Below, piece by piece: positions 41,261 through 50,700 of a stretch of 59,327 bases of DNA. Both the position numbers and the translations under genes were made by a program. The first letter of the stretch is position 1. Every line of letters begins with the position of its first letter. The DNA comes from a virus, in the IMG/VR virus record IMGVR_UViG_3300027741_000070, positions 1 through 59,327 of that record. One strand, written 5' to 3'. The notes beneath the pieces were generated by a model. The model was not told the DNA's origin. It worked only from the letters and a program-made list of their open reading frames with translations, and ran no database searches.

Positions 41261-41517
41261 AGCCTTACTGCGTAATGCTCCCGGTCGGGATGATGGCGGA
41301 CATACGAGAGCAACACTCGAATGTTTCTAAGTTCATTCGCAGGGCGGTAACAAATGCCGTTCAGGGCGACAACGCTTGGAATGATGGATACAAAACCGGA
41401 CTGAGCGAAGCCGCCACATTTGTTCTTGAGAACAAAATGGCTAGGTCGTTGTTGGTTGAGGACAAGCCTTTGGCAAATGTCATGGCATTAGAAATCATGG
41501 CCAAGGTGGAGAAGTGA
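41242..41517 (+). CDS. Hypothetical protein, 91 aa
   Basis: KPYCVMLPVGMMADIREQHS, SKFIRRAV.NA resembles the start of ribbon-helix-helix-like domains (strand then two helices), so DNA binding is possible. C-terminal helices follow. It overlaps the preceding gene by 19 bases. Confidence 0.6.
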   Translation: MEKQQLKPYCVMLPVGMMADIREQHSNVSKFIRRAVTNAVQGDNAWNDGYKTGLSEAATFVLENKMARSLLVEDKPLANVMALEIMAKVEK

Positions 41518-41702
41518 ACTTGATTGAAAACATCGAAGACTGGTCAACCTATCTGCAAAACATCGTTAGGTTGGAGAAAGAAGCGCATCACCTCATGAAT
41601 GAAAGAAAGTATGAGGAAGCTGAAAATTTGATTGCAGAAATTGGTCACAACTCACGCATGGCGCGGGTGTGGATTTACTGTCAAGGAGATAAAAATGTCT
41701 GA
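41514..41702 (+). CDS. Small helical protein, 62 aa
   Basis: GTG start overlapping TGA. NLIENIEDWSTYLQNIVRLE, then HHLMNERKYEEAENLIAEI, TPR-like two-helix hairpin. Not recognised. Confidence 0.6.
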   Translation: MNLIENIEDWSTYLQNIVRLEKEAHHLMNERKYEEAENLIAEIGHNSRMARVWIYCQGDKNV

Positions 41703-41880
41703 CTTTATGCAACGCCAGTATGAAACTTCACAACGTCTCATCAGTCTAATGACTAGCGATAACCAGTATCAGCGCCAACTTGCTGACCTCCGCGAGCATT
41801 ACGAAGGTCTGCTCCACGAGCGCGAACGAAAGATTGCAAAGCTGGAAGCAACCATCAAGGCAATGCAAATTCTTGCATGA
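41695..41880 (+). CDS. Small coiled-coil protein, 61 aa
   Basis: MSDFMQRQYETSQRLISLMT, then QRQLADLREHYEGLLHERERKIAKLEATIK, a continuous coiled coil. AAGGAG precedes the ATG. The stop overlaps the next start (ATGA). Confidence 0.65.
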   Translation: MSDFMQRQYETSQRLISLMTSDNQYQRQLADLREHYEGLLHERERKIAKLEATIKAMQILA

Positions 41881-42179
41881 CAAACGGCGAGAAACTAAAA
41901 GATTGGCGCCTTCAAAAAGGTTGGTCTATGGATGCCGTGGCAGCATGGTTGGGTGAAGTAACCAACAAACCAACTAGCCGCCACAGCATAAACCGTTGGG
42001 AAAAGAATAAGCGCATCCCTTACAGACTTTATGCTGAAGCCATCTACAAAATTACAGAAGGTTTGGTTGATTTCTCAAAAGAACAAAGACCTAGGTTTTT
42101 GGAAGTAAAGCCCGAAAGAGTAAGAAAACCAACGAGGACATTGAAATGCAGACAAAGTTTGAAGATTTGGAGCAGCTAG
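41877..42179 (+). CDS. Cro/CI-type HTH protein, 100 aa
   Basis: NGEKLKDWRLQKGWSMDAVA, AWLGEV...PTSRHSINRWEK.KRIP, a helix-turn-helix with the WE...R.P ending of the XRE family. The C-terminal tail is basic. It may repress early promoters such as the one at 38837. It overlaps MazG by 34 bases. Confidence 0.75.
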   Translation: MTNGEKLKDWRLQKGWSMDAVAAWLGEVTNKPTSRHSINRWEKNKRIPYRLYAEAIYKITEGLVDFSKEQRPRFLEVKPERVRKPTRTLKCRQSLKIWSS

Positions 42180-42454
42180 TACGAGAGTGGGCGTTTGCCC
42201 GAGACATCCCAACTTACTCAACCCCGCAGGCTCAATTGTTAAAAGCCGTCGAAGAACTTGGTGAGTTAGCAAGCGCAGAGTTAAAGGCCAACCACGAGGG
42301 CAGGGTAGATGGTGTGGGCGATGTGATGGTTTGTTTGATTATTTACTGTCAGATGTGGAACATGGATGTAACAAAGTGCTTGGCCCATGCGTATGAAGAA
42401 ATAAAAGACCGCAAGGGCAAGGTGATTAGCGGCGGCGCTTTCGTCAAAGAATAA
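42146..42454 (+). CDS. MazG-like NTP pyrophosphohydrolase, 102 aa
   Basis: KAVEELGELASAELK gives the EExxE metal site and DGVGDVMVCLII the second acidic pair, as in all-alpha MazG-like enzymes. It would hydrolyse NTPs or alarmone-like nucleotides and may alter host nucleotide signals during infection. Length is normal for single-domain phage MazG. Confidence 0.82.
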   Translation: MQTKFEDLEQLVREWAFARDIPTYSTPQAQLLKAVEELGELASAELKANHEGRVDGVGDVMVCLIIYCQMWNMDVTKCLAHAYEEIKDRKGKVISGGAFVKE

Positions 42455-42460
42455 GTCAAA

Positions 42461-42549
42461 GCCAGAGTGGTGAAATCGGTAGACACAGCAGACTTAAAAT
42501 CTGCCGACCATAACAGGTTGTGCCGGTTCGATTCCGGCCTCTGGCACCA
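42461..42549 (+). tRNA. tRNA-Leu (anticodon UAA), CCA encoded
   Basis: GCCAGAG pairs with CTCTGGC, then A-CCA. Anticodon stem GCAGA/TCTGC encloses CTTAAAA with anticodon TAA. A long variable arm (CGACCATAACAGGTTGTG) and GTTCGATTC T-loop are as in class II tRNAs. It reads UUA codons. Confidence 0.93.
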
Positions 42550-42559
42550 AGGAGAAATA

Positions 42560-42877
42560 ATGAACCTCGCTTTGTTGTTTGAGTTGTCACCAAAACATAT
42601 CAATTTTCAAAACACAACAAAACAATTTGTAGAAGGTTATGCAATGAGCGGTAGCCCCGACGCCAAATATAAGGTGCGGGGTAATACCGTAAGGGAAAAG
42701 ATTATTAACTTCCTTGGAGATTCTGAAGAAGAAGTTTCTACCATTGAAATTTATGACGCAATCAAAGGTAAGTACACAACCATCAAAGCCATCCTTAATC
42801 AGATGCGTAAGCGTGGTGAAATTGTGATGGTTAAACAGTGGACTGCCAACGATTGCGCCACTTGGAGATTGCCATAA
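42560..42877 (+). CDS. Winged-helix-like protein, 105 aa
   Basis: ATG chosen with AGGAGAAATA right after the tRNA; MSGSPDAKYKVRGNTVREKI at 42644 is an alternative. The core (REKIINFLGDS...STIEIYDAIKGKYTTIKAILNQMRKRGEIVMVK) looks like a winged helix. A transcription factor is possible. Confidence 0.65.
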   Translation: MNLALLFELSPKHINFQNTTKQFVEGYAMSGSPDAKYKVRGNTVREKIINFLGDSEEEVSTIEIYDAIKGKYTTIKAILNQMRKRGEIVMVKQWTANDCATWRLP

Positions 42878-43101
42878 ATTGTAACAAATCCTGCAAGCCA
42901 GAAAGTTTGGTGAAACTTTTTGGCGGCAGGGAGGTCTGCACTTGGTGTCCGGACTGGGCGCTTGAGTGCGAAGCACGACGGTTACTGAAATACAAATCAG
43001 CAGACAGAGCAGAAGCACTAATGAAACGTGAAGAAATACGCGGCAAAGAAGCAACAAATGCGCTGCGTGAAATTATGACTTTGATTAAGGAAAAGAAATG
43101 A
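42862..43101 (+). CDS. Small Cys-rich protein, about 79 aa
   Basis: C.K.CKPESLVKLFGG, CTWCPDWALECEARRLLKY, then RAEALMKREEIRGKEATNALREIM, a phage family I recall with C..C pairs. The start is uncertain: TTG at 42862 or GTG at 42838, both inside the previous gene. Confidence 0.6.
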   Translation: MEIAINCNKSCKPESLVKLFGGREVCTWCPDWALECEARRLLKYKSADRAEALMKREEIRGKEATNALREIMTLIKEKK

Positions 43102-43292
43102 CACGCGATGACATCATCCGTATGGCGGGGCATAGAGAAGTGCCTCCTTGGGTCATGAAATTGGTGATGGATTGTGTGGAAGCGGAACGTGAGGCTTGCG
43201 CGAAGGCAGTAGAAGGCTACTGCGGTGCTTGGGATGACCAAGGGTATGCCCTGACGCAAATTATCCGAGCAAGAAACAAACAAGGAGAATGA
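43098..43292 (+). CDS. Small phage protein, 64 aa
   Basis: MTRDDIIRMAGHREVPPWVM, then ERE.CAKAVE and IIRARNK, the layout of a widespread short phage family with E.ERE.CA...(D/A)....IRAR. Function unknown. Overlap ATGA with its upstream neighbour. Confidence 0.7.
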   Translation: MTRDDIIRMAGHREVPPWVMKLVMDCVEAEREACAKAVEGYCGAWDDQGYALTQIIRARNKQGE

Positions 43293-43294
43293 AA

Positions 43295-43540
43295 ATGAAA
43301 GTAACTGTTGAGATGGATGATGATACGTTTGATTTAATTATGGTTCGGGCTTTGGAAGAACATATTAGATACTGCTATGGAGATGTTTACTATCTCGAAG
43401 AAGATGTTGAATGGAACGAAAAACTTAAACAGGCACTGTGGGTTGTGTTTGAGTACTTTGTCGGTGAAGAAAAAGCAAAGGAGTTAAAGAACCAAATGGA
43501 AGAAAAAAATGAAAATCAAACTGTACGAAGCGCCGAGTGA
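43295..43540 (+). CDS. Small acidic protein, 81 aa
   Basis: MKVTVEMDDDTFDLIMVRAL, then aromatic helices (YCYGDVYYLEEDVEWNEK). The second ATG is chosen because AAGGAG is seven bases upstream; the first ATG (43289) is too close. Not recognised. Confidence 0.6.
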   Translation: MKVTVEMDDDTFDLIMVRALEEHIRYCYGDVYYLEEDVEWNEKLKQALWVVFEYFVGEEKAKELKNQMEEKNENQTVRSAE

Positions 43541-43700
43541 TGTAATGATTCGCGTCCTTGACGAAGAATATAAAAAGGACAACGGAAAATATCTTGAGGT
43601 TAAATTTCATCATTTAGATGGTGCTTACAGTTATTGCACCGATGAGAACGGCAACGCAATCAACCTTGCTGCTTGGACACCCGTGGAGATTATCAAATGA
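43509..43700 (+). CDS. Small protein, 63 aa
   Basis: MKIKLYEAPSDVMIRVLDEE, then beta strands and YCTDENGNAINLAAWTPVE. Overlaps its neighbours on both sides. Not recognised. Confidence 0.6.
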   Translation: MKIKLYEAPSDVMIRVLDEEYKKDNGKYLEVKFHHLDGAYSYCTDENGNAINLAAWTPVEIIK

Positions 43701-43867
43701 AATTTGATGTACTTGGATGCGTTGAAACGCCCAAAGGTTTAATTGTCAGTCTTGATGTTGATGAAGAAGGTCGCCAGTATTTGTTAGAACGTGGATTTAA
43801 CGCCGTTCTTGTAAATGCAATAAAAAACTTGGAAGGTCAAGAAGTTGAGCAAAAAGTCAGCTTGTAA
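43697..43867 (+). CDS. Small protein, 56 aa
   Basis: MKFDVLGCVETPKGLIVSLD, then DEEGRQYLLERGFNAVLVNAI. Overlaps the previous gene (ATGA) and the next. Not recognised. Confidence 0.6.
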   Translation: MKFDVLGCVETPKGLIVSLDVDEEGRQYLLERGFNAVLVNAIKNLEGQEVEQKVSL

Positions 43868-44015
43868 GGCAAAGCTGCGGTATGGGTCGGAAGAACTGGC
43901 AAAGCAAGCCGCTGAACGAGCGGCTGCTTTTTATACCGCCGAAATGAAAATTTACCATTGTCCAATTTGTCAGGGATGGCATACTACCAAGCGCAGTAGT
44001 TCTTCCGTGAGGTAA
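43845..44015 (+). CDS. Small zinc-ribbon protein, 56 aa
   Basis: TTG start with GGAAGG eight bases upstream. MSKKSACKAKLRYGSEELAK, then IYHCPICQGWHTTKRSSSS, a C..C....H phage motif (CP.C.GWH.T). Overlaps the previous gene by 23 bases. A role in host take-over is unknown. Confidence 0.65.
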   Translation: MSKKSACKAKLRYGSEELAKQAAERAAAFYTAEMKIYHCPICQGWHTTKRSSSSVR

Positions 44016-44017
44016 AT

Positions 44018-44254
44018 ATGCAAAACCCAATCCCCGAATTGAAAGAAGCATTCCTTGGACTATCCGTTCACAAAGAAGTTCTTCTACCCGTATACGACCT
44101 AAACAAATGCGTATCAATGTTGGCCGAAGCCGGGTTCTCAGAAGACGAGGCTTTATCTGTTTTAAATAACTCAGACTTCACAGACAAATATGGCTCAGTC
44201 AAGCCGGTGTTCTGGCTGGGCAACCCAGAAGTAACTCATGTGTCGGTACATTGA
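44018..44254 (+). CDS. Hypothetical protein, 78 aa
   Basis: MQNPIPELKEAFLGLSVHKE, then LPVYDLNKCVSMLAEAGFSEDEALSVLN, helix-rich with a UBA-like appearance. No family named. The next gene overlaps by four bases. Confidence 0.6.
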   Translation: MQNPIPELKEAFLGLSVHKEVLLPVYDLNKCVSMLAEAGFSEDEALSVLNNSDFTDKYGSVKPVFWLGNPEVTHVSVH

Positions 44255-44541
44255 ACTACCGAAACAAAAAGCTAACAGATGCCGCCAATGGTCAGCCCTG
44301 CATGAACTGCGGGTCTGAAGATGGCACAATAGTTTCAGCCCACTCTAATCAAAGCCGACACGGAAAGGGCATGAGCATCAAGGCACACGACTGCTTCATC
44401 GCATTTCTGTGTAGCCGCTGTCATCACGAAATTGACCAAGGCTCCAAGCTGTCAAAAGAAGAGCGCATTCACCTGTGGCAAAAGGCGCACGAAGCGACTC
44501 TGCTTCATCTTTTCAAAACCAACAAACTGGTGGTGAAATGA
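44251..44541 (+). CDS. HNH-type nuclease (DUF1364/NinG-like), 96 aa
   Basis: TTG start (TTGA overlap). NKKLTDAANGQPCMNCGSED, then SAHSNQSRHGKGMSIKAHDC and FLCSRCHHEIDQG match the DUF1364 treble-clef nuclease: two Cys pairs, H-S-N, GKGM and CH..ID. It would cut recombination or packaging intermediates. Confidence 0.82.
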   Translation: MNYRNKKLTDAANGQPCMNCGSEDGTIVSAHSNQSRHGKGMSIKAHDCFIAFLCSRCHHEIDQGSKLSKEERIHLWQKAHEATLLHLFKTNKLVVK

Positions 44542-44708
44542 CATACATTTGGTTCAATCTTTTGATGCTTCACTCAGGGCATCTATACTGGATAGATTCT
44601 TTTGAGTCGCTTTACGAATGCCAACAGATGGAAGTTTGGTATGAGGGTCAGCAGCAATACAAAACTGACAAGTTTTTTTGTCCGTTTGTTTGGGTCGATA
44701 GAACTTAA
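44538..44708 (+). CDS. Small aromatic protein, 56 aa
   Basis: MTYIWFNLLMLHSGHLYWID, then ECQQMEVWYEGQQQYKTDKF. Last rightward gene; its TAA overlaps the opposite gene's stop. Not recognised. Confidence 0.6.
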   Translation: MTYIWFNLLMLHSGHLYWIDSFESLYECQQMEVWYEGQQQYKTDKFFCPFVWVDRT

Positions 44709-47700
44709 TCTCTAAGTTTCTTTACTTGCTCGTTGAGGCGCTTCATCTGAGCGATGATGCGGTCATTGATGCGCTTGATTTGTTCAGGATTGGCCCCGCG
44801 CTCAGTTAGGCGCTTTTTCTGTTGGCGCAACTCTTTGATGTTGTTCTCAATAGAGTTAGAGATTGGAACAAGTTTTGCCTCGGGGTTTTCTTTGATGTAC
44901 TCAAACACCGGCTCATGATTCTTGCGCCGACCTTTGATTTCATTCTCATGTTCGTTTAGGCGCGTGATGTTGTCGTAGTACCTCTGCATTTGTGCGGCGT
45001 TAGATTCTGCATTGCCATAGAACCTGCCAACCAATGGAATCTTGTACGGAGCCAACTCTTCTCCAGTAGAAATGCTGGAGACTGCTTGTGCGCCCTTGCC
45101 AATTTCACGCGCAACACCACCACCAATTTGTCCAATTACATAGTCAATCTGGTCTGGAGTCCAGTTAATACCACCCGGCTTGTACTTTGTGCCGCCGCTT
45201 GCTTTGTTTAAAAACTCTGCCATCCACTTGCTCCAAGCAGTAGCAGTGTCCTTTGTTCTAAGGTAGCCCGGCGTCGGGTCAGTAGCATTCAATTCTGGTT
45301 TGTAAATCGGGCGACCAAATGAATCTTTGTTTTCTGCAAGAGCAGCAAACGGGTCAAGCGCCGTAGGTGCAACAGTTTGTAAAGACCAGCCGCCACCACC
45401 AATCGGGTTAAACGTATCAATCACAGAACCAAAAATGCCTGTTATGTGTTTGCCGGTATCACGGAATCCACTGAGACACCATTCCATTATGTTGCGCGAA
45501 ACATTTGGAATGACGTTGTATCCCAACGGCATCGGAATAGAAATGTATTTCTTCCCGCCAACCGGGATAACAATGTTACGTTCCTTCAAGAATTCTGGCG
45601 GTTCATCTTCATCGAATCCTGCCGCAGCCAAGGCTAGAGCCTGAACAATGCCCAACAACAATCCGCCATAAATAATCTTCTTCGCCATTGGACCCCGGAG
45701 GGTTTCCAAGATGCGCGCGTTGCCCTGAACAGAGGCGTTAAAGAACGCATACAAAGCGCCCATCTGGGTAGCAATGTTGCCCTTGCGGTTGAAGTTGACG
45801 GTGATGTTCTTGGCAACACTGGCCGCCTGCTGCTTGGACAAACCTTTGTCCAGCGCGGCTTTATAAGCCGTAAGGCGAACAGCGTTTTCCATCGAGGTGT
45901 TGTAATCAGATAAGAAGTCACCTAAAGCCCGGAGCTTCGGCATAACTCCAGTGCCATCAATGCTTTTGATTTCAGTTTTGATAGCGTCAGCCCGCTCTTC
46001 AGTGCTGCTATACATACTGCGATAGCCAGTTTGACCGCCTTCCTCTTGGAGTTCTTGCCACAGCTTTGCCCATTGCGAAGCAGGCATGGTCCCCTTGTCT
46101 CGCTCTGCTCTTGAGACCTTCCAAATTGCCCCGAGCGCACCATTCAAGTTTTCCACGCTCATGACATCTTTAACTTTGTCTGCGATAGGCGTAGTAGACA
46201 AGTTAAGGGTTGCGCCTTCGATGTCGCGCAAGAAGTTAACAATACCGAATATAGGGTTGTACTGAGTATTCACCCGAGCAAACCAACGGCTAATCCCGCC
46301 CATGATGGACATGACGCGGCCAAGTTCGTCTGCATCAAGATTCTTCAATGCCGATACCATCCGTTTTGCGCGCGGGTCGTTGCTGTTAAACAACAAATAG
46401 TGATTGCGCCCGTTAATTCTGGTAGCAAGAATGTTGGGGCTGTTTAAAACATACGGGTCAATTTTGTTTGTTACAAGCCCGGTCTTATGGTCAATGACTT
46501 TTCTTGTGGGCTGCTGGAAGATGTTCTGAATATCGTTAGGGCTGATACCAAGATTTAACAGTTCATTCTGAACCTTGGACACATCTTTGATAGCCTCTGG
46601 GTCGATTGGCAACCAGAAGTCTTTGTTGGGGTTCTGAACGGCAAGACCATACACAGACTGTGCCACGCGATTCTTTTCGGCACGGATGATGGCGCGTTCA
46701 CGCTGCATGACAATGTTGGCAAAGATTTGAACAACACCGCGATTTGAACCCATTGCTCGCTTCGAGAAGTCACCTCGAATGTTGAAGCCTTGACCAACGC
46801 CATACCCAGATGTAGTTACATAGTCCGCGTCTTCGCGGAACAGCGGAACGTAGTGCGGGTAAGTCTGCTCCCACGAAGCAATTGTTTGCGGTAGCTCAAG
46901 ACCAGAATCAACAAGAACCTGACGAGTGTCACGGTTGATGTCATCCACCCGCTTTGCAATCGAATCTAATAAGCGACGACGAGCGGGCGGTATTGCATTC
47001 AAATAGTTACGAGCGGTTTGTGTCGCAATGCCAGAACCAGCATCAGGCATTGCCGGGTTAATGCTGGCAATTTGTTTGTTGCGTTCTTCTGCATGACGGT
47101 TGTGCAAGAACTCTTCAAACTCAGGGATGCTGATGTTGTGCTTTGAAAGGTCGAGCAGCAGCGGGCGAAGCTCAGTCCGCAGGAAACGCTCCGTCTGTTG
47201 TGCTGTGCGCCCGTGATAAAGCTCTTCTTGAAGATATGGATTCCATTTGTCAAGAATTTTTCCAGCAGCTTTGGTGATTTCCTGAACGACGCGTTTAACG
47301 TCAACCATCTTGTCCTGTATTTGGAAGATGGCATCGTCAGTCTTGCTATCTGTCGGCTCAGTCCAAGTGGGAAGAGTTGCCGGTTGGCCCAAAACGTTTT
47401 GCGGCAAAGCAAATTGAATTTTGTCAGAGCCAAGACCAAACTCACCATTGTTGCCAAATGCAGCTTTGATTTGTTTTGGACTAAAGACAGCTACGTTCTT
47501 GTAGAACTGGCCCTTCGTAGCTTCGGTAATAAAGAAGCCATCGAAGCCAAGACGCTTAATTGCATCAATCACTTCGCCCGTTTCAAATACAGGCCATGCC
47601 CCTGACATCAGCCTTTGGCGCAAGCCTTCCTTGCTGTACTTTTTGGGTTCAATGATTGACTCGGGCGCAACGTAGAACTCTTCTTCCGTCCCGCCGCCTT

Positions 47701-50700
47701 CACTCGGCACCTTAACGCTATAGTAAGGATGAAGGATAACCTTCCTAATATTCTGGAAGATTTTAATGTTAGCGCCCTTCATTACCTCGTCAACCAATCT
47801 GTTGACTTGCTCTTCGTTTTCGTAATCAAAAACGTTTTTTGGGTTCAGATATACCGGGTATACAACACCCTTGTTTCTATCTTCGCCAAGCTCTTCCGCT
47901 TTGTAATTGATAAAGGTATCTGCGGGAATCGGGCTGGGCGAAAAGAAGATTGCGTCAGCCGTTCCAGTCTTAAACGCTTCAATGTTTCTTGTGCTGCCGT
48001 GGTAGAACAGGCGTGGGCGACCCTCTTTGTCAACAAGCTGTCCGTCACCAAACCAGCGCCAGAAATTTCTGATGCCATCTTTGGTTGGATAGATTTGTGA
48101 GCCATTGGCATTCAATGACGGCTTGCGCTTGCCTTGGGCAAGAACGGTCATCGGCAGGGCATGACGCGGAAATCCGTTTTGACGAACAGACTTGACAAGC
48201 TCTGGCGTGACGCTGAAGCCAAGTTGTTGGCTTGTTTCGTTATCCGTTGCCCATTTGGTGGCATCACCAACAACTGGAAGCTCAACAACCTCTACCTGAC
48301 TGCCATACTTTTTGAGCAACGAGTTAAGTTTGTTGGGCAAAATTTTGCCGTAGAAGTTTTCAAACCCTTCTTTTGTACTGCCGCCATCACTTTTTTCGGG
48401 GAAACGATAGTGCGCTTGAGCCGGATTAATAAAGGCTACTTTGTCATAGCCGCCGCTAACGGCCATAGCAATAATTCTTTTTGCGGCAAGTTCAACCCAT
48501 TTGCCAGTATCTTGAACATAAGGCCCAGCCGGAACTTTTTGGACTGGCAACTCTTCTATTTTTTTATAAAGCTCTGTAATTTTATTTCTTAATTCTGAAC
48601 GCATATCTGCTTTTTCTTCAAAATCAGGAACTTTTTTACGAGCGTATTCCGCTTCAATTAAATAATCATTTATCCTGCCTTCTTCATATTGAAGTTGTTC
48701 AATTTGTAAATTGATTTTTTCTTTTTCTTTTTCTATTCTTTGGGCTTCTTCTTTTTCATCGCGTAAAACAAAACCAACATCTCGACCGCTCTGCGCCCAA
48801 TCCGATTGCACTTCTTCAACAAACAAAACATTGTTTCCAAGAACATCTTGGCGGTCATTTGTACGCAAGTGATACAACACATTGGCGTCAGGAAAGTGAG
48901 AATTGTAATAATTAAAAGCAATGTTTTTGGCTGCTGGCCCAGACAAAACAACTGGAATCTCTCGATAGTTGTCGCCGCCATCTAAAGTCCATTCTGAAAA
49001 TTTTGAATTTCCATTAGCGCCAAGACTTTCATTGGCTTCGTATGCAAGCTCTTGTTTGATGTCTTCAATGTCTTCAAACGAATCTATTAATTCGTTATTA
49101 ACGTCATACAAATCAAAGGGATAATAATTACGGTCAAACTTGTAAGCTATAAAAGAAAAGTCTTGCCCGCCAATGTTAACCACAAATTCATAAGCACCTT
49201 CAACCGGTTTGCCATTTGGGTCAACCTGCTCTGGCATTTGGTCCGTTACATCTATAACACCAATTTCAGGGCGACCGGCAGATTCATAAACCACATCACG
49301 CGGGTTATCAAAGGCTTGCAGGTAATCAACAATTTGTTTCTGCGAGACTTTGTTTTTGCCTTGGCTCATCAACCATTCATCTAGACCAGTCCAGAAGTAT
49401 TCGCCTTCTTTGCCCCCGGCTTGATTTGCGTTTGCGTTGAACCATTGCCGCCACACACCAGCCGATTGATTCTCAAGTTTGTTGGGTGCATTAACGACAA
49501 GCCGGTTGAGCGGCGAATACAGGAAGTCTTCCGCCATCACCCGTTGCGCTTCGGGCGAAAGGTTGTTGTAGTCCTCTAACGATAGAGCGTGCTTTACGCC
49601 TTCGGCTTTCTGCTCTGCGCGGGCGCCCTTCAGTTCGCCCTTCAATGCGCGTTGGAATACCTTCTCGGTGCTATCAAAGCCTTGCCCGCGCAGAGTCGAG
49701 CCCATCGACTCAAGGAACATCTTCATGCGGTTTAACAATCCTTGGATAGCGCCAGTAGGCTTGTAATCTCCGCCCATCCAGTCGCCAAACGCATCAGCGA
49801 TGGCTTCTTCGATTTGCTCTTCTTCGCTAAGATGACCATACCGCTCTTCGGTGCGGTACTTCTTAATCCATTCGCTCTTTGCCTTGCGAGTGAGGATGTC
49901 CCACTCTTTGTCGCTAAACATCCCAAGCTCACGCAAGGCGTGGACGGTTTCATGACCAAAGGTCGCCAGTACACCGCGCGTGTTATCTAAAGAAGCATGG
50001 ATGACCCGGTTAAGGTAGTAGCCATCCACCGGAGTCATCTGTCCATTGACCATGCTGGTCAATTTGTTGGAGATATTCAGCCCAATGTTTTGCAGACCCA
50101 TCTGGTCTAGAGTACCGCGCAGACGCGACGTAACCTCCTGCACCTTCTGCTGCATCTCAGGTGTGGCTTGGGGCTCAAACGTTGTTTCTGCACCTTCTTC
50201 AGTCGGAGTTTCTTCTGGCGCGAATAAGTCTTTCTGCGCCTTTCTCAGACCCTCACGATGCGGGGCTTCATCTTGATAGATTGCTTGCTGCTGTTCAAGC
50301 GAAGCGTTTTCAGCAATAAACTTTTCCGCTTCCTCGCGGGTTGCAAACGGGACTACTGTCTTCGCCGTCTTGCCCGGACGGTACTGACGAACTTCATATC
50401 CGCTTTCCTCGCCCTTCTTTTCGTTGATTGGCTTAACTTCTGTCGGGGTCGCAATCTTTTCCCGCTCTTGATTTAATTGTTCAATTTGTTGCTGTGCTTC
50501 GGCAATTTTTGCCGCAGCATTGTCATGCTCTTCAGAAAGTTTTTCATCGCTCATATCACTAGCGATGGCGATGTTCAGGTTTTCACTTACTGCCGAAATG
50601 ATTTCGTTCTGAGACTCAATCTTTTTGTCAATCTCACCAGTCATACGCTCAACACGCGCATCCATTTGGGTCTTGATGTTTTCTGCTTCTTCGGGAGTAG

